From Thermoanaerobaculia bacterium (lineage in GTDB: Bacteria; Bacteroidota; Bacteroidia; Chitinophagales; Saprospiraceae): a stretch of DNA of 17,178 nucleotides. Positions 1 to 6,673 of this stretch are shown here, one piece after another (positions within the stretch are counted from its first letter, which is position 1; each line of letters starts with the position of its first letter). A model generated the notes under the pieces. It had not been told where the DNA came from. It saw only the letters and a program-made list of their open reading frames with translations, and made no database searches. The translations under genes were made by a program, and so were the position numbers. Where the stretch lies: the NCBI GenBank assembly GCA_023151335.1, contig JAKLJF010000033.1, forward strand, positions 1 through 17,178, written 5' to 3'.

Positions 1-17
1 TTTTTCTCCGCAAACCT

Positions 18-26
18 TATCTTTGC
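18..26 (+). promoter_or_regulatory. Bacteroidota -7 promoter element for the Fic gene
   Basis: TATCTTTGC matches the Bacteroidota housekeeping -7 consensus TAnnTTTGC at every fixed position. It lies 17 bp before the ATG at 44, which predicts a short leader. The -33 element would fall at or beyond the left edge of the window and cannot be seen. The element covers the TTG at 23, which therefore cannot be the translation start. Confidence 0.6.
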
Positions 27-43
27 TTCAAAAAAGGCCAAAA

Positions 44-1147
44 ATGTCCATTTTCATCCATCAACGACCGGACTGGCCGCACTTCTCCTGGAACAGCGAA
101 CTGCTGCTGCCCCTGCTGGGCAATGTCAGAAACCTTCAGGGCAAACTTTCCGGTAAAATGACTTCGCTCGGCTTTGCGCTGAAACAGGAAGCCTTCCTGG
201 AAACGGTGACCCTGGACGTACTGAAAACATCCGAAATCGAAGGCGAGTTTCTTCACCCCGAACAGGTTCGCTCCTCGGTGGCCCGGCACCTGGGCATGGA
301 TATTGCCGGGCTGATCCCATCTGACAGGCACGTAGACGGCGTGGTACAAATGATGCTTGATGCCACCCGGAATTATCAAAACCCATTAAGGGCCGAACGC
401 CTGTTCGACTGGCATGCCGCCTTGTTCCCGACGGGTAGAAGCGGCATGTACCGAATCAACGTCGGACAGTGGCGCAAAGATGAAACCGGCCCCATGCAGG
501 TGGTCTCAGGTGCTTTGGGCAGGGAATATATCCATTTTCAAGCCCCTGATGCCGCCCGCCTGGAAACCGAGATGGACCTTTTCCTGGTCTGGTTCAATGA
601 CAATCAGGGGCTCGATCCCGTTTTAAAAGCGGGTATTGCGCACCTTTGGTTCATCACCATTCATCCTTTTGACGACGGGAACGGGCGCATTGCAAGGGCT
701 ATCACTGATATGCAACTTTCGAAAGCAGAAGATAATCCGCAGCGATTTTACAGCATGTCGGCTCAAATCAGACTCCAGCGGAGGGAGTATTATGAAATCC
801 TGGAAAAAACGCAGCGCGATGGCCTGGACATCAGCGAATGGCTGAAGTGGTTTTTGGATTGCCTGGAAAAAGCATTACAGACAACCGACTCAACCTTGGA
901 CCGGGTGCTGTACAAAGCCAGGTTCTGGGAAAAACACGCTACCACCTTGCTGAATGAGCGGCAAGTGCTGCTGATCAACAAACTACTGGGACCGTTCGAA
1001 GGCAAACTCAGCTCCTCCAAGTGGGCGAAAATCGCCAAATGCTCCCAGGATACCGCGCTGCGGGATATTCAGGATTTGGTGAATAAGGGCATTTTAGTAA
1101 AGGAAATGGGCGGCGGGCGCAGCACAAACTATATTTTGAGGCGTTGA
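44..1147 (+). CDS. Fic family protein (class II AMP-transferase, DUF4172-Fic-winged helix)
   Basis: Cytoplasmic Fic-domain enzyme of 367 residues. The family transfers AMP from ATP to hydroxyl groups of target proteins; the target here is unknown. The Fic core motif HPFDDGNGR is intact at residues 207-215, including the catalytic His and the phosphate-binding GNGR. An inhibitory-helix motif (S/T)xxxE(G/N) is present at residues 62-67 (TSEIEG), before the Fic core, which makes this a class II, self-inhibited Fic. The N-terminus (FIHQRPDWPHFSW) is typical of the DUF4172 domain found before Fic in many bacterial proteins. The last 80 or so residues look like a winged helix, suggesting DNA binding or autoregulation. 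The start is the ATG at 44, because the in-frame TTG at 23 lies inside the promoter element. No antitoxin gene is adjacent, as expected when the inhibitory helix is part of the same chain. Confidence 0.92.
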   Translation: MSIFIHQRPDWPHFSWNSELLLPLLGNVRNLQGKLSGKMTSLGFALKQEAFLETVTLDVLKTSEIEGEFLHPEQVRSSVARHLGMDIAGLIPSDRHVDGVVQMMLDATRNYQNPLRAERLFDWHAALFPTGRSGMYRINVGQWRKDETGPMQVVSGALGREYIHFQAPDAARLETEMDLFLVWFNDNQGLDPVLKAGIAHLWFITIHPFDDGNGRIARAITDMQLSKAEDNPQRFYSMSAQIRLQRREYYEILEKTQRDGLDISEWLKWFLDCLEKALQTTDSTLDRVLYKARFWEKHATTLLNERQVLLINKLLGPFEGKLSSSKWAKIAKCSQDTALRDIQDLVNKGILVKEMGGGRSTNYILRR

Positions 1148-1182
1148 AAAAGGCGTGTTATCTTTCGGGCAGGGTACCGGCA

Positions 1183-1299
1183 GCGCGGTGCAATATCCGC
1201 AACGAAGCCTCGGCGGCTACCTTGAAAAAGGCGGGGTTTGAGGAGGCGGGGCGTATGTTGCGCGGCACGGTGCGCGGGGAAGCGCTATCGACTAAATGA
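1183..1299 (+). pseudogene. C-terminal remnant of a GNAT N-acetyltransferase
   Basis: The frame ending at the TGA 1297-1299 reads NIRNEASAATLKKAGFEEAG followed by RMLRGTVRGEALSTK. This is the closing pattern of RimJ/RimL-like GNAT acetyltransferases: N-x-x-S-x-x-x-L-x-K-x-G-F-x-x-x-G, then a short tail. No start codon and no acetyl-CoA binding loop (Q/RxxGxG/A) precede it. Upstream the frame runs into the end of the Fic gene, so only the last 35-40 codons survive. I see the motif directly; the family assignment is by pattern recognition. It is most likely debris left by a rearrangement that placed the Fic gene or the permease operon here. Confidence 0.5.
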
Positions 1300-1309
1300 T
1301 AAAACATCC

Positions 1310-1323
1310 GTCCAATTCCGGAC
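1310..1323 (+). promoter_or_regulatory. Upstream activator dyad 1 of permease operon (GTCC-N6-GGAC)
   Basis: GTCCAATTCCGGAC is a dyad with 4-bp arms around a 6-bp centre. An identical 14-mer follows 21 bp later and another lies at 8126-8139 before the third permease. The position is about 90 bp upstream of a sigma-54 core, where enhancer-binding activators usually bind. The role as an activator site is inferred. Confidence 0.6.
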
Positions 1324-1330
1324 ACCCGCC

Positions 1331-1344
1331 GTCCAATTCCGGAC
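1331..1344 (+). promoter_or_regulatory. Upstream activator dyad 2 of permease operon
   Basis: Exact repeat of GTCCAATTCCGGAC. Its start is 21 bp (two helical turns) after dyad 1, so both sites face the same side of the DNA. Its start is 68 bp before the TGGCAC of the sigma-54 promoter. The same 21 and 68 bp distances recur before the third permease. Confidence 0.6.
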
Positions 1345-1398
1345 AGTCGCAGGAAATAAATTCTTATAAAATACTTGATTATCAAAGGGTTATGCCAC

Positions 1399-1413
1399 TG
1401 GCACAAGGATTGA
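1399..1413 (+). promoter_or_regulatory. Sigma-54 (-24/-12) promoter of the permease 1-2 operon
   Basis: TGGCAC-AAGGA-TTGA fits the RpoN consensus TGGCAC-N5-TTGC with correct GG-to-GC spacing (N10) and a single mismatch: the final -12 C is A. The predicted transcription start is near 1425, giving a leader of about 14 bases before the ATG at 1439. The 17-mer CACTGGCACAAGGATTG is identical to that at the third permease gene. Confidence 0.72.
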
Positions 1414-1438
1414 AGCCCTTTTGCGAAATCGCCGCGCC

Positions 1439-3823
1439 ATGTTTCAAAACTATCTCAAAATCACGCTGCGCCAGTTTGCCCGGAACAAAACCGCCACTTT
1501 GATCAACTTCTCCGGCCTGACCATCGGTCTGGCAGCAGCCATGCTCATCGGCGTGTACGTGCTGAACGAATGGCAAACCGACCGCGACCTGCCCCACCCC
1601 GACCGTACCTTCCGCCTGCTGCGCGTATCGGCCATCAATAACCAGCCCTATGATATCGGCGTCACCTCGGGACCGTTTGCCGGTGCGCTCAAGCAGGATT
1701 TTCCCGCCGATATAGAAGAAACCGTCCGGGTATTGGAGGGTCACAGCCTGGTACAAACGGGGGAGCGGCGTTTTCACGAAGAACATTACTACTACGCCGA
1801 CCCGAATTTCCTGAGCTTTTTCCATTTCCCGCTGCTGCACGGCGACCCCCGCACGGCGCTGTCGCAACTGCACGGCGTGGTGCTCACCCGGGAGACGGCC
1901 CGTCGTTATTTCGGCGACGAAAACCGGGCCATGGGCCAAACCCTGCGTATCGACAACCAGTACGACGCCGTGGTCACCGGCGTCATGGCCGAACTGGAAA
2001 AACCGGTGCACTTTCAGTTCGACCTGATCGAAAGCACTGTGGAACTGGAAAAAGCCGAGTGGTGGAAAGGATGGTGGAACAACAGCGCCTGGACCTATCT
2101 GCGGCTCGCGCCCGGCGCCCCGGCGGCGGACCTGCAGGAGAAATTCCCGGCCTTTATGGACAAATATTTCGGGAAAGATTTTGCGGCTTTCGACACCCGC
2201 ATCGACCTGCGTTTGCAGCCTTTGCGCTCCGTGTATTTTGAAGCGGATACCCGTTACGACGAGGTGCGGCACGGCAACCGGCAGGCCGTGGAGATCTTTT
2301 TCGTGGCGGCCCTTCTGCTCATCCTCATCGCCTGTGCCAACTACGTGAACCTCTCCACCGCCAAAGCCGCCGAACGCGGCAAAGAGGTCGGTGTGTACAA
2401 GGTACTCGGTTCGGGCCGGCCCCAGATCATCGGGCAGATGCTCGGTGAAAGCCTGCTGATGAGTTTCGTATCGGTGCTGGCGGCCGCGCAACTGGCCTGG
2501 CTGGCCATGCCCTGGTTCGGGCAACTGTTCGGCACAACGCTGAAGCTGAGTATTCCCTGGTGGGCGGCAGCCGCTGCGTTGGGCGGCATCGCGCTGCTGG
2601 TGGGGCTGGCGGCCGGCTGGTATCCCGGCTGGTTCCTGTCGGCGTTCAAACCGGCTGCCGCTTTGCGGGGATCGACCGGCGGCGGCGCGCGGCAGAGCGC
2701 GGGCCTGCGCAAATCGCTTGTGGTATTCCAGTTCGTGTTGTCCGTGGGACTGCTGTGCAGCACTTTGCTCATCCACCGGCAACTCGATTTCCTGCGCGAA
2801 AAAAACCTCGGTTTCGACAAGGAACACGTGTTGTTACTATCGTGTAACAATCCGGATATTTACAAAAACCGCGTCTCCTTCCGGCAAATGCTGGAGCGCG
2901 AGCCCGGCGTACTGAGCATGAGTTTCAACGGCGGGGCGCCGGGCGGTTACCACGACGGCTCGAACGTGCAATTCCCGGAACAGAACAAATCCGTCAAAAT
3001 GCGCACGGCCTTCGGCGACTTCGATTATTTCAATACGCTGGGTCTTCAAATGGCCGCGGGCCGGCCCTTTTCCCGCGACATGGCCACCGACAGCACCGGC
3101 GCAATCATCTTCAACGAACAGGCCGTGCGGGCCATGGGCCTGACGCCGGAAGAAGCCATTGGCAAAAAAGCGCTGGTCGCCTTTTTCGATACCATACCCC
3201 GCACCATTATCGGCGTGGTGAAAGACTATCACTTCGCCAGCCTGCGCGACGCCATCGAACCGGAAGTGATCTCGGTGGACATGGGCGGGCGCGAACTGGC
3301 CGTGAAAGTGCAGGCCGGGCAAATGACCCGCGTGATCGCCGCCGCCGAAAAAGCCTGGAACCGGTTTTCCCCGGTCTACCCGTTCGAATACCATTTCCTC
3401 GACGAACGCCTCGACCAGCTGTATCTCGGCGAAGCGCGGCAGGGGAAGATATTCGCCCTGTTCGCCGGTATCGCCATTTTTATCGCCTGCCTCGGCATGT
3501 TCGGCCTGGCCGCCTACGCCGCTGCCCTGCGCACCAAGGAGATCGGGGTCCGCAAGGTACTGGGCGCCTCGGTGGCAGGCATCGTAGGGCTGCTGTCGAA
3601 AGATTTTCTGAAACTCGTGATCCTCGCTTTTTTCATCGCCGCGCCGCTGGCCTGGTATTTCATGGACCACTGGCTGTCGGATTTTGCCTACCGCATCGAT
3701 ATGCAATGGTGGGTTTTTGCGCTGGCTGGCTCGGTGGCCGTGGCCGTGGCGTTTCTGACGATCGGCGCACAGAGTTTAAAAGCGGCGCTGAGCGACCCGG
3801 TGAAGAGTTTGCGGAGCGAATGA
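1439..3823 (+). CDS. ABC transporter permease 1 (two MacB_PCD/FtsX units)
   Basis: Inner-membrane permease of 794 residues built as two MacB-type units. TM1 (about residues 22-43) is followed by a long periplasmic domain. A first FtsX domain with three helices (about 285-396) includes NLSTAKAAERGKEVGVYKVLG. TM5 (about 426-446) leads into a second periplasmic domain, and a second FtsX domain at the end carries RTKEIGVRKVLGASVAGIV. Members work with a MacB/LolD-type ATPase in mechanotransmission, efflux or lipoprotein export; the substrate here cannot be told. No ATPase is encoded nearby. The ATG at 1439 is chosen because the in-frame TTG at 1421 would precede the predicted sigma-54 transcription start, and because MFQNYLKI matches MFRNYLKI of permease 3. 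The C-terminal 100 residues are very like permease 3, indicating duplication. Confidence 0.9.
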   Translation: MFQNYLKITLRQFARNKTATLINFSGLTIGLAAAMLIGVYVLNEWQTDRDLPHPDRTFRLLRVSAINNQPYDIGVTSGPFAGALKQDFPADIEETVRVLEGHSLVQTGERRFHEEHYYYADPNFLSFFHFPLLHGDPRTALSQLHGVVLTRETARRYFGDENRAMGQTLRIDNQYDAVVTGVMAELEKPVHFQFDLIESTVELEKAEWWKGWWNNSAWTYLRLAPGAPAADLQEKFPAFMDKYFGKDFAAFDTRIDLRLQPLRSVYFEADTRYDEVRHGNRQAVEIFFVAALLLILIACANYVNLSTAKAAERGKEVGVYKVLGSGRPQIIGQMLGESLLMSFVSVLAAAQLAWLAMPWFGQLFGTTLKLSIPWWAAAAALGGIALLVGLAAGWYPGWFLSAFKPAAALRGSTGGGARQSAGLRKSLVVFQFVLSVGLLCSTLLIHRQLDFLREKNLGFDKEHVLLLSCNNPDIYKNRVSFRQMLEREPGVLSMSFNGGAPGGYHDGSNVQFPEQNKSVKMRTAFGDFDYFNTLGLQMAAGRPFSRDMATDSTGAIIFNEQAVRAMGLTPEEAIGKKALVAFFDTIPRTIIGVVKDYHFASLRDAIEPEVISVDMGGRELAVKVQAGQMTRVIAAAEKAWNRFSPVYPFEYHFLDERLDQLYLGEARQGKIFALFAGIAIFIACLGMFGLAAYAAALRTKEIGVRKVLGASVAGIVGLLSKDFLKLVILAFFIAAPLAWYFMDHWLSDFAYRIDMQWWVFALAGSVAVAVAFLTIGAQSLKAALSDPVKSLRSE

Positions 3824-3857
3824 ACCAGGTAGATGTTTTGTATAAACTTATTCTGAA

Positions 3858-6233
3858 ATGCTTCAAATCTATTTCAAACTCGCCATAAGAAACCTGCTGG
3901 CCAACAAACTGGTCACAGCCATCAATATTACGGGATTGTCCATAGCCATCGGTTGCAGCATTGTCGTATTTCTGTTTTTAAAAAATTATATCACGCTGGA
4001 TAATTTTCACGAAAACGGCGACCGCATTTTTATGGTGGAATACGTGGTGGACAACGAGGGGCAGGAACAAACCTGGGGTACTTCGCCCATGCCCCTTGGC
4101 CCGGCGCTGGCGGCCGGTTTTCCGCAGGTAGAGCGGACTGTACGGGTCGAGATGCAAGGCGCCCGGGTCTTCCTGGAAGACCGCAGGTTCGATGAAATGG
4201 TATTTTTTGCCGACCCGGGTTATTTCGATATGTTCACCTTCCCCCTGCAAGCAGGCAGCCCGCTGGCGCTGCATGAGCCGGATGCCGTGATCCTGAGCGC
4301 TGCCGCGGCGAACAAGTATTTCAACGGCCGGGATGCCCTGGGCAAAACCATCACTATTACTTTTGATAACCAGGTGAGGAAAGTGTTTACCGTCAAAGGC
4401 GTGGCCGCGCCTTTTCCCGAAAATACAGGTTTCGCTTTCGATATCCTCGCGGGCTTCAACACACTGACAAGTATTGGCGCCACCGATCCGGCGGACTGGA
4501 AGACCCACACCCGCGGAACTTTTGTCCAACTTCGCGACCAGACCGATGTCAGCATTTTGTCTGATAAAATGGGTAAATACCTGGCGTCGTATAATGCCGC
4601 CAACAAAGACCAACCCATTAAATCGTTCGTATTCGACAACCTGAACCATCCCAATGCCGGCGCTTATGACGTACAGCGCAGACCCACCGAGGCGGCCCAT
4701 CCTTTGCTGATCGCCGTATTTGCCCTCGTGGCCCTGATGATGATGGCGTTGTCGTGTTTTAATTATATCAATATCGCCCTGGGCCATATCGGCAAACGCC
4801 TGAAAGAGATCGGCATCCGCAAAACTATCGGCGGACGGAAAATGCAGCTGGTGGGGCAGTTTATGACCGAGAACCTGTTGCTCTGTTTTTTCGCCCTCCT
4901 GGCCGGCCTGGTTTTGGCGAAAACGGCGCTGGCGCCGTTCCTCAACTCCGTTTTTGTGGATGAAATGCAGATTTCGCTGGCTTTTGACAAAAACTACGCG
5001 TTGTGGGTTTTCCTGTTCGGCTTGTTGATCTTTACCGCGGTTGCTTCGGGCGCTTACCCGGCGTTTTACATCAGCGCTTTTCAGCCGGTTTCCATTTTCA
5101 AGGGTAAACAGCAGTTCAACGGGAAAAAGGGCGTGAGCGGTTTGTTGTTGCCCATTCAATTCGTGCTCGCCTTTTCCACGGTCATTATCGGCGTGGTGCT
5201 TACGGCAGCAGGCTGGTACTGGAAAGACGCCCCCTGGGGTTATCAACCCGACCAAACCCTGGTGGTGCGCCTCGACAGCGCCGGCCAGTACTCCTTTTTA
5301 AAAAATGAAGCGGAACGCAATCCCAGGGTCGTGGGGGTAGCCGGCGCCGCCAGTCATGTGGGCGAATCGTACAGCCGGGAAAGTATTTTTAAGGGGGCCG
5401 ACAAGATCGACGTCATCCGGTACGACGTGGGCGCGGGCTATTTCGAGGCCACGGGGCTGCAACTCAAAACCGGCCGTTTCTTCGACGAGCGCCGGCCGGC
5501 CGAAGACGCCGGTTCGGTAGTGGTGAACGAAACCTTTGTACAAAAACAGGGTTGGACGGAAGCCGTCGGTCAGGAAATCCGAACGGAAGAACAAAAAGCC
5601 ATGGTGGTAGGCGTAGTGGAAGATTTTAAACTGTTCGGCTCGGGCGCCGCGCGAGCGGCAGTGTTCCATCTGGCCGCTCCAAACCAGTTCAACTATCTGA
5701 CAATCCGTCACGAAGCCGGCGCGGACAAAACGGTACAGGCTTTTATGAAATCGGCGTGGGAACGGCTTTATCCGGCTGCGCCGTTTAGCTACTTCCGCCA
5801 GGCTGCCGTGTTCGACGATTTTTACCGCAGCTTCGGCAACGTGGCGCGCGTTTTCCACTACATCGCCGGGCTGGCACTGCTCATCGCCTGCATGGGTTTG
5901 TTTGGCCTGGCCGCCCAGAATTATTCCAGCCGGCTTAAGGAAGTGAGTATCCGCAAAGTGTTGGGCGCCACTACCTTCAATATCATTTTGCTCGCCAACC
6001 GGCGGTTTCTCCTTTTGCTTGCCACTGCCGGATTGATCGCAACCGCCATCTGTTATGCCGGCGCTCAACTGCTGATCCGGCAGGCACAGGAGTTTACGGG
6101 CGACCTGCAGTTGGGTATCGCGCCCTATCTTCTCGCCAACCTGCTGGTGTTTATGGCGGCGGCTCTTGCTGTAGGCGGTCAGTCGTGGCGACTGGCGCGC
6201 ACGGCGCCGGTGGAAGCACTGCGCAATGAATAA
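3858..6233 (+). CDS. ABC transporter permease 2 (two MacB_PCD/FtsX units)
   Basis: Inner-membrane permease of 791 residues with the same plan as its upstream neighbour. TM1 is at about 16-43, followed by a periplasmic domain. The first FtsX domain starts at about 278 (FNYINIALGHIGKRLKEIGIRKTIGG). The second periplasmic domain is followed by a last FtsX domain from about 664 (SSRLKEVSIRKVLGATTFNIILL). It starts 34 bp after the stop of permease 1 with no visible promoter between, so the two are probably cotranscribed from the sigma-54 promoter. It is clearly more distant from permeases 1 and 3 than they are from each other: it lacks the shared RKVLGASVAGIVGLLS and FAYRI stretches near the C-terminus. 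A heterodimer with permease 1 is possible but is only inferred from the gene order. Substrate unknown. Confidence 0.9.
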   Translation: MLQIYFKLAIRNLLANKLVTAINITGLSIAIGCSIVVFLFLKNYITLDNFHENGDRIFMVEYVVDNEGQEQTWGTSPMPLGPALAAGFPQVERTVRVEMQGARVFLEDRRFDEMVFFADPGYFDMFTFPLQAGSPLALHEPDAVILSAAAANKYFNGRDALGKTITITFDNQVRKVFTVKGVAAPFPENTGFAFDILAGFNTLTSIGATDPADWKTHTRGTFVQLRDQTDVSILSDKMGKYLASYNAANKDQPIKSFVFDNLNHPNAGAYDVQRRPTEAAHPLLIAVFALVALMMMALSCFNYINIALGHIGKRLKEIGIRKTIGGRKMQLVGQFMTENLLLCFFALLAGLVLAKTALAPFLNSVFVDEMQISLAFDKNYALWVFLFGLLIFTAVASGAYPAFYISAFQPVSIFKGKQQFNGKKGVSGLLLPIQFVLAFSTVIIGVVLTAAGWYWKDAPWGYQPDQTLVVRLDSAGQYSFLKNEAERNPRVVGVAGAASHVGESYSRESIFKGADKIDVIRYDVGAGYFEATGLQLKTGRFFDERRPAEDAGSVVVNETFVQKQGWTEAVGQEIRTEEQKAMVVGVVEDFKLFGSGAARAAVFHLAAPNQFNYLTIRHEAGADKTVQAFMKSAWERLYPAAPFSYFRQAAVFDDFYRSFGNVARVFHYIAGLALLIACMGLFGLAAQNYSSRLKEVSIRKVLGATTFNIILLANRRFLLLLATAGLIATAICYAGAQLLIRQAQEFTGDLQLGIAPYLLANLLVFMAAALAVGGQSWRLARTAPVEALRNE

Positions 6234-6257
6234 AAAACGCTTAATCCGTCGAACGGT

Positions 6258-6383
6258 TCAAAAACATATCGAAGGGAGCCGCTCGTAGCGGGGCTTGTTT
6301 GCGGAGAACCATTCCGGGTCGTTATGCGCTTTAAGATCGGTGAGGAACTGGAAGCTGGCCGCTGATATTTTGCTTATTTTTGT
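6258..6383 (-). pseudogene. N-terminal remnant of a DUF2461 (TIGR02453) family gene
   Basis: The complement reads ISAASFQFLTDLKAHNDPEW then FSANKPRYER and, a few codons later, a TGA (complement of 6258-6260). FLxDLxxHNDxEWFxANKxRYE is the hallmark N-terminus of the DUF2461/TIGR02453 family, normally about 220 residues long. Here the match breaks after RYER, and no ATG, GTG or TTG precedes it in frame (a TAA comes first). About 30 codons therefore survive. A one-base frame change near the end reads FDMFLNRSTD and stop, which could be more of the same gene. The family function is not established. Confidence 0.6.
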
Positions 6384-6487
6384 GGTGAAGTGAATATATT
6401 ATTTGTTTCCAATGTAATGTTTCAAACCCAAAAATACGACTGGGAACGAGAATTGGACTGATCGGAATACCCCAGCACGGCAATGCA

Positions 6488-6525
6488 GATTTCGCCGGTC
6501 GCTTGTGAAGTTATCCGGCGAAATC
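6488..6525 (+). repeat. Perfect 11-bp inverted repeat (GATTTCGCCGG / CCGGCGAAATC)
   Basis: Arms at 6488-6498 and 6515-6525 are perfectly complementary around a 16-base loop. The arm contains the GCGAAAT word that recurs four more times before the downstream ATPase gene. There is no U-tract directly after it that would make a clear terminator. Confidence 0.7.
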
Positions 6526-6570
6526 TTATATTTATGAACCAGTTTCCGCCCATAATATAATATAATTCAT

Positions 6571-6603
6571 GGCGAAATATTGGTTTTTTTGAATATTTTC
6601 GCT
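6571..6603 (+). repeat. Imperfect GCGAAAT inverted pair
   Basis: GCGAAATATT near 6572 faces AATATTTTCGC near 6592. The two arms are complementary apart from one extra A in the right arm. It is the second of three consecutive inverted pairs built on the same GCGAAA/TTTCGC word in this AT-rich spacer. Confidence 0.45.
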
Positions 6604-6614
6604 TGGAAAAGAAT

Positions 6615-6623
6615 TATATTTGC
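6615..6623 (+). promoter_or_regulatory. Bacteroidota -7 promoter element for the AAA/DUF234 gene
   Basis: TATATTTGC matches TAnnTTTGC perfectly and lies about 50 bp before the ATG at 6674. A candidate -33 element, TTTG at 6588-6591, is 23 bp upstream, slightly further than is typical. The predicted transcription start falls in or next to the left arm of the following inverted repeat. Confidence 0.55.
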
Positions 6624-6658
6624 AGCGAAAACCCTTCTTTAAATATAGGATTTCGCTG
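6623..6658 (+). repeat. Inverted repeat in the leader of the AAA/DUF234 gene
   Basis: CAGCGAAAACC (6623-6633) faces GGATTTCGCTG (6648-6658), complementary at 10 of 11 positions, with a 14-base loop. It starts at the end of the -7 element and ends 15 bp before the ATG. It could be an operator or a leader hairpin; I cannot tell which. Confidence 0.6.
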
Positions 6659-6673
6659 TAAAATACATGCAAC

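Noticed and set aside
23..43. In-frame TTG start that would lengthen the Fic protein by seven residues
   Set aside because: It lies within the TATCTTTGC promoter element, and the DUF4172 N-terminal pattern begins right after the ATG at 44.
1421..1438. In-frame TTG start for permease 1
   Set aside because: It precedes the predicted sigma-54 transcription start near 1425, and the paralog aligns from the ATG at 1439.
1382..2827. Long minus-strand open frame of about 480 codons opposite permease 1
   Set aside because: Low-complexity composition rich in H, Q, R and G, no recognisable domain, and fully antisense to a clear membrane protein; a product of GC-rich codon bias.
6277..6295. Hairpin AGCCGCT-CGT-AGCGGGGCT as terminator of the permease 1-2 operon
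   Set aside because: The stem needs a two-base bulge, the following tract is only TTGTTT, and the bases are explained by the codons of the DUF2461 relic.
6420..6535. Minus-strand open stretch reading ATGEICIAVLGYSDQSNSRS before a stop
   Set aside because: It reads like possible protein but has no start, overlaps the perfect inverted repeat, and I cannot assign it to any family.
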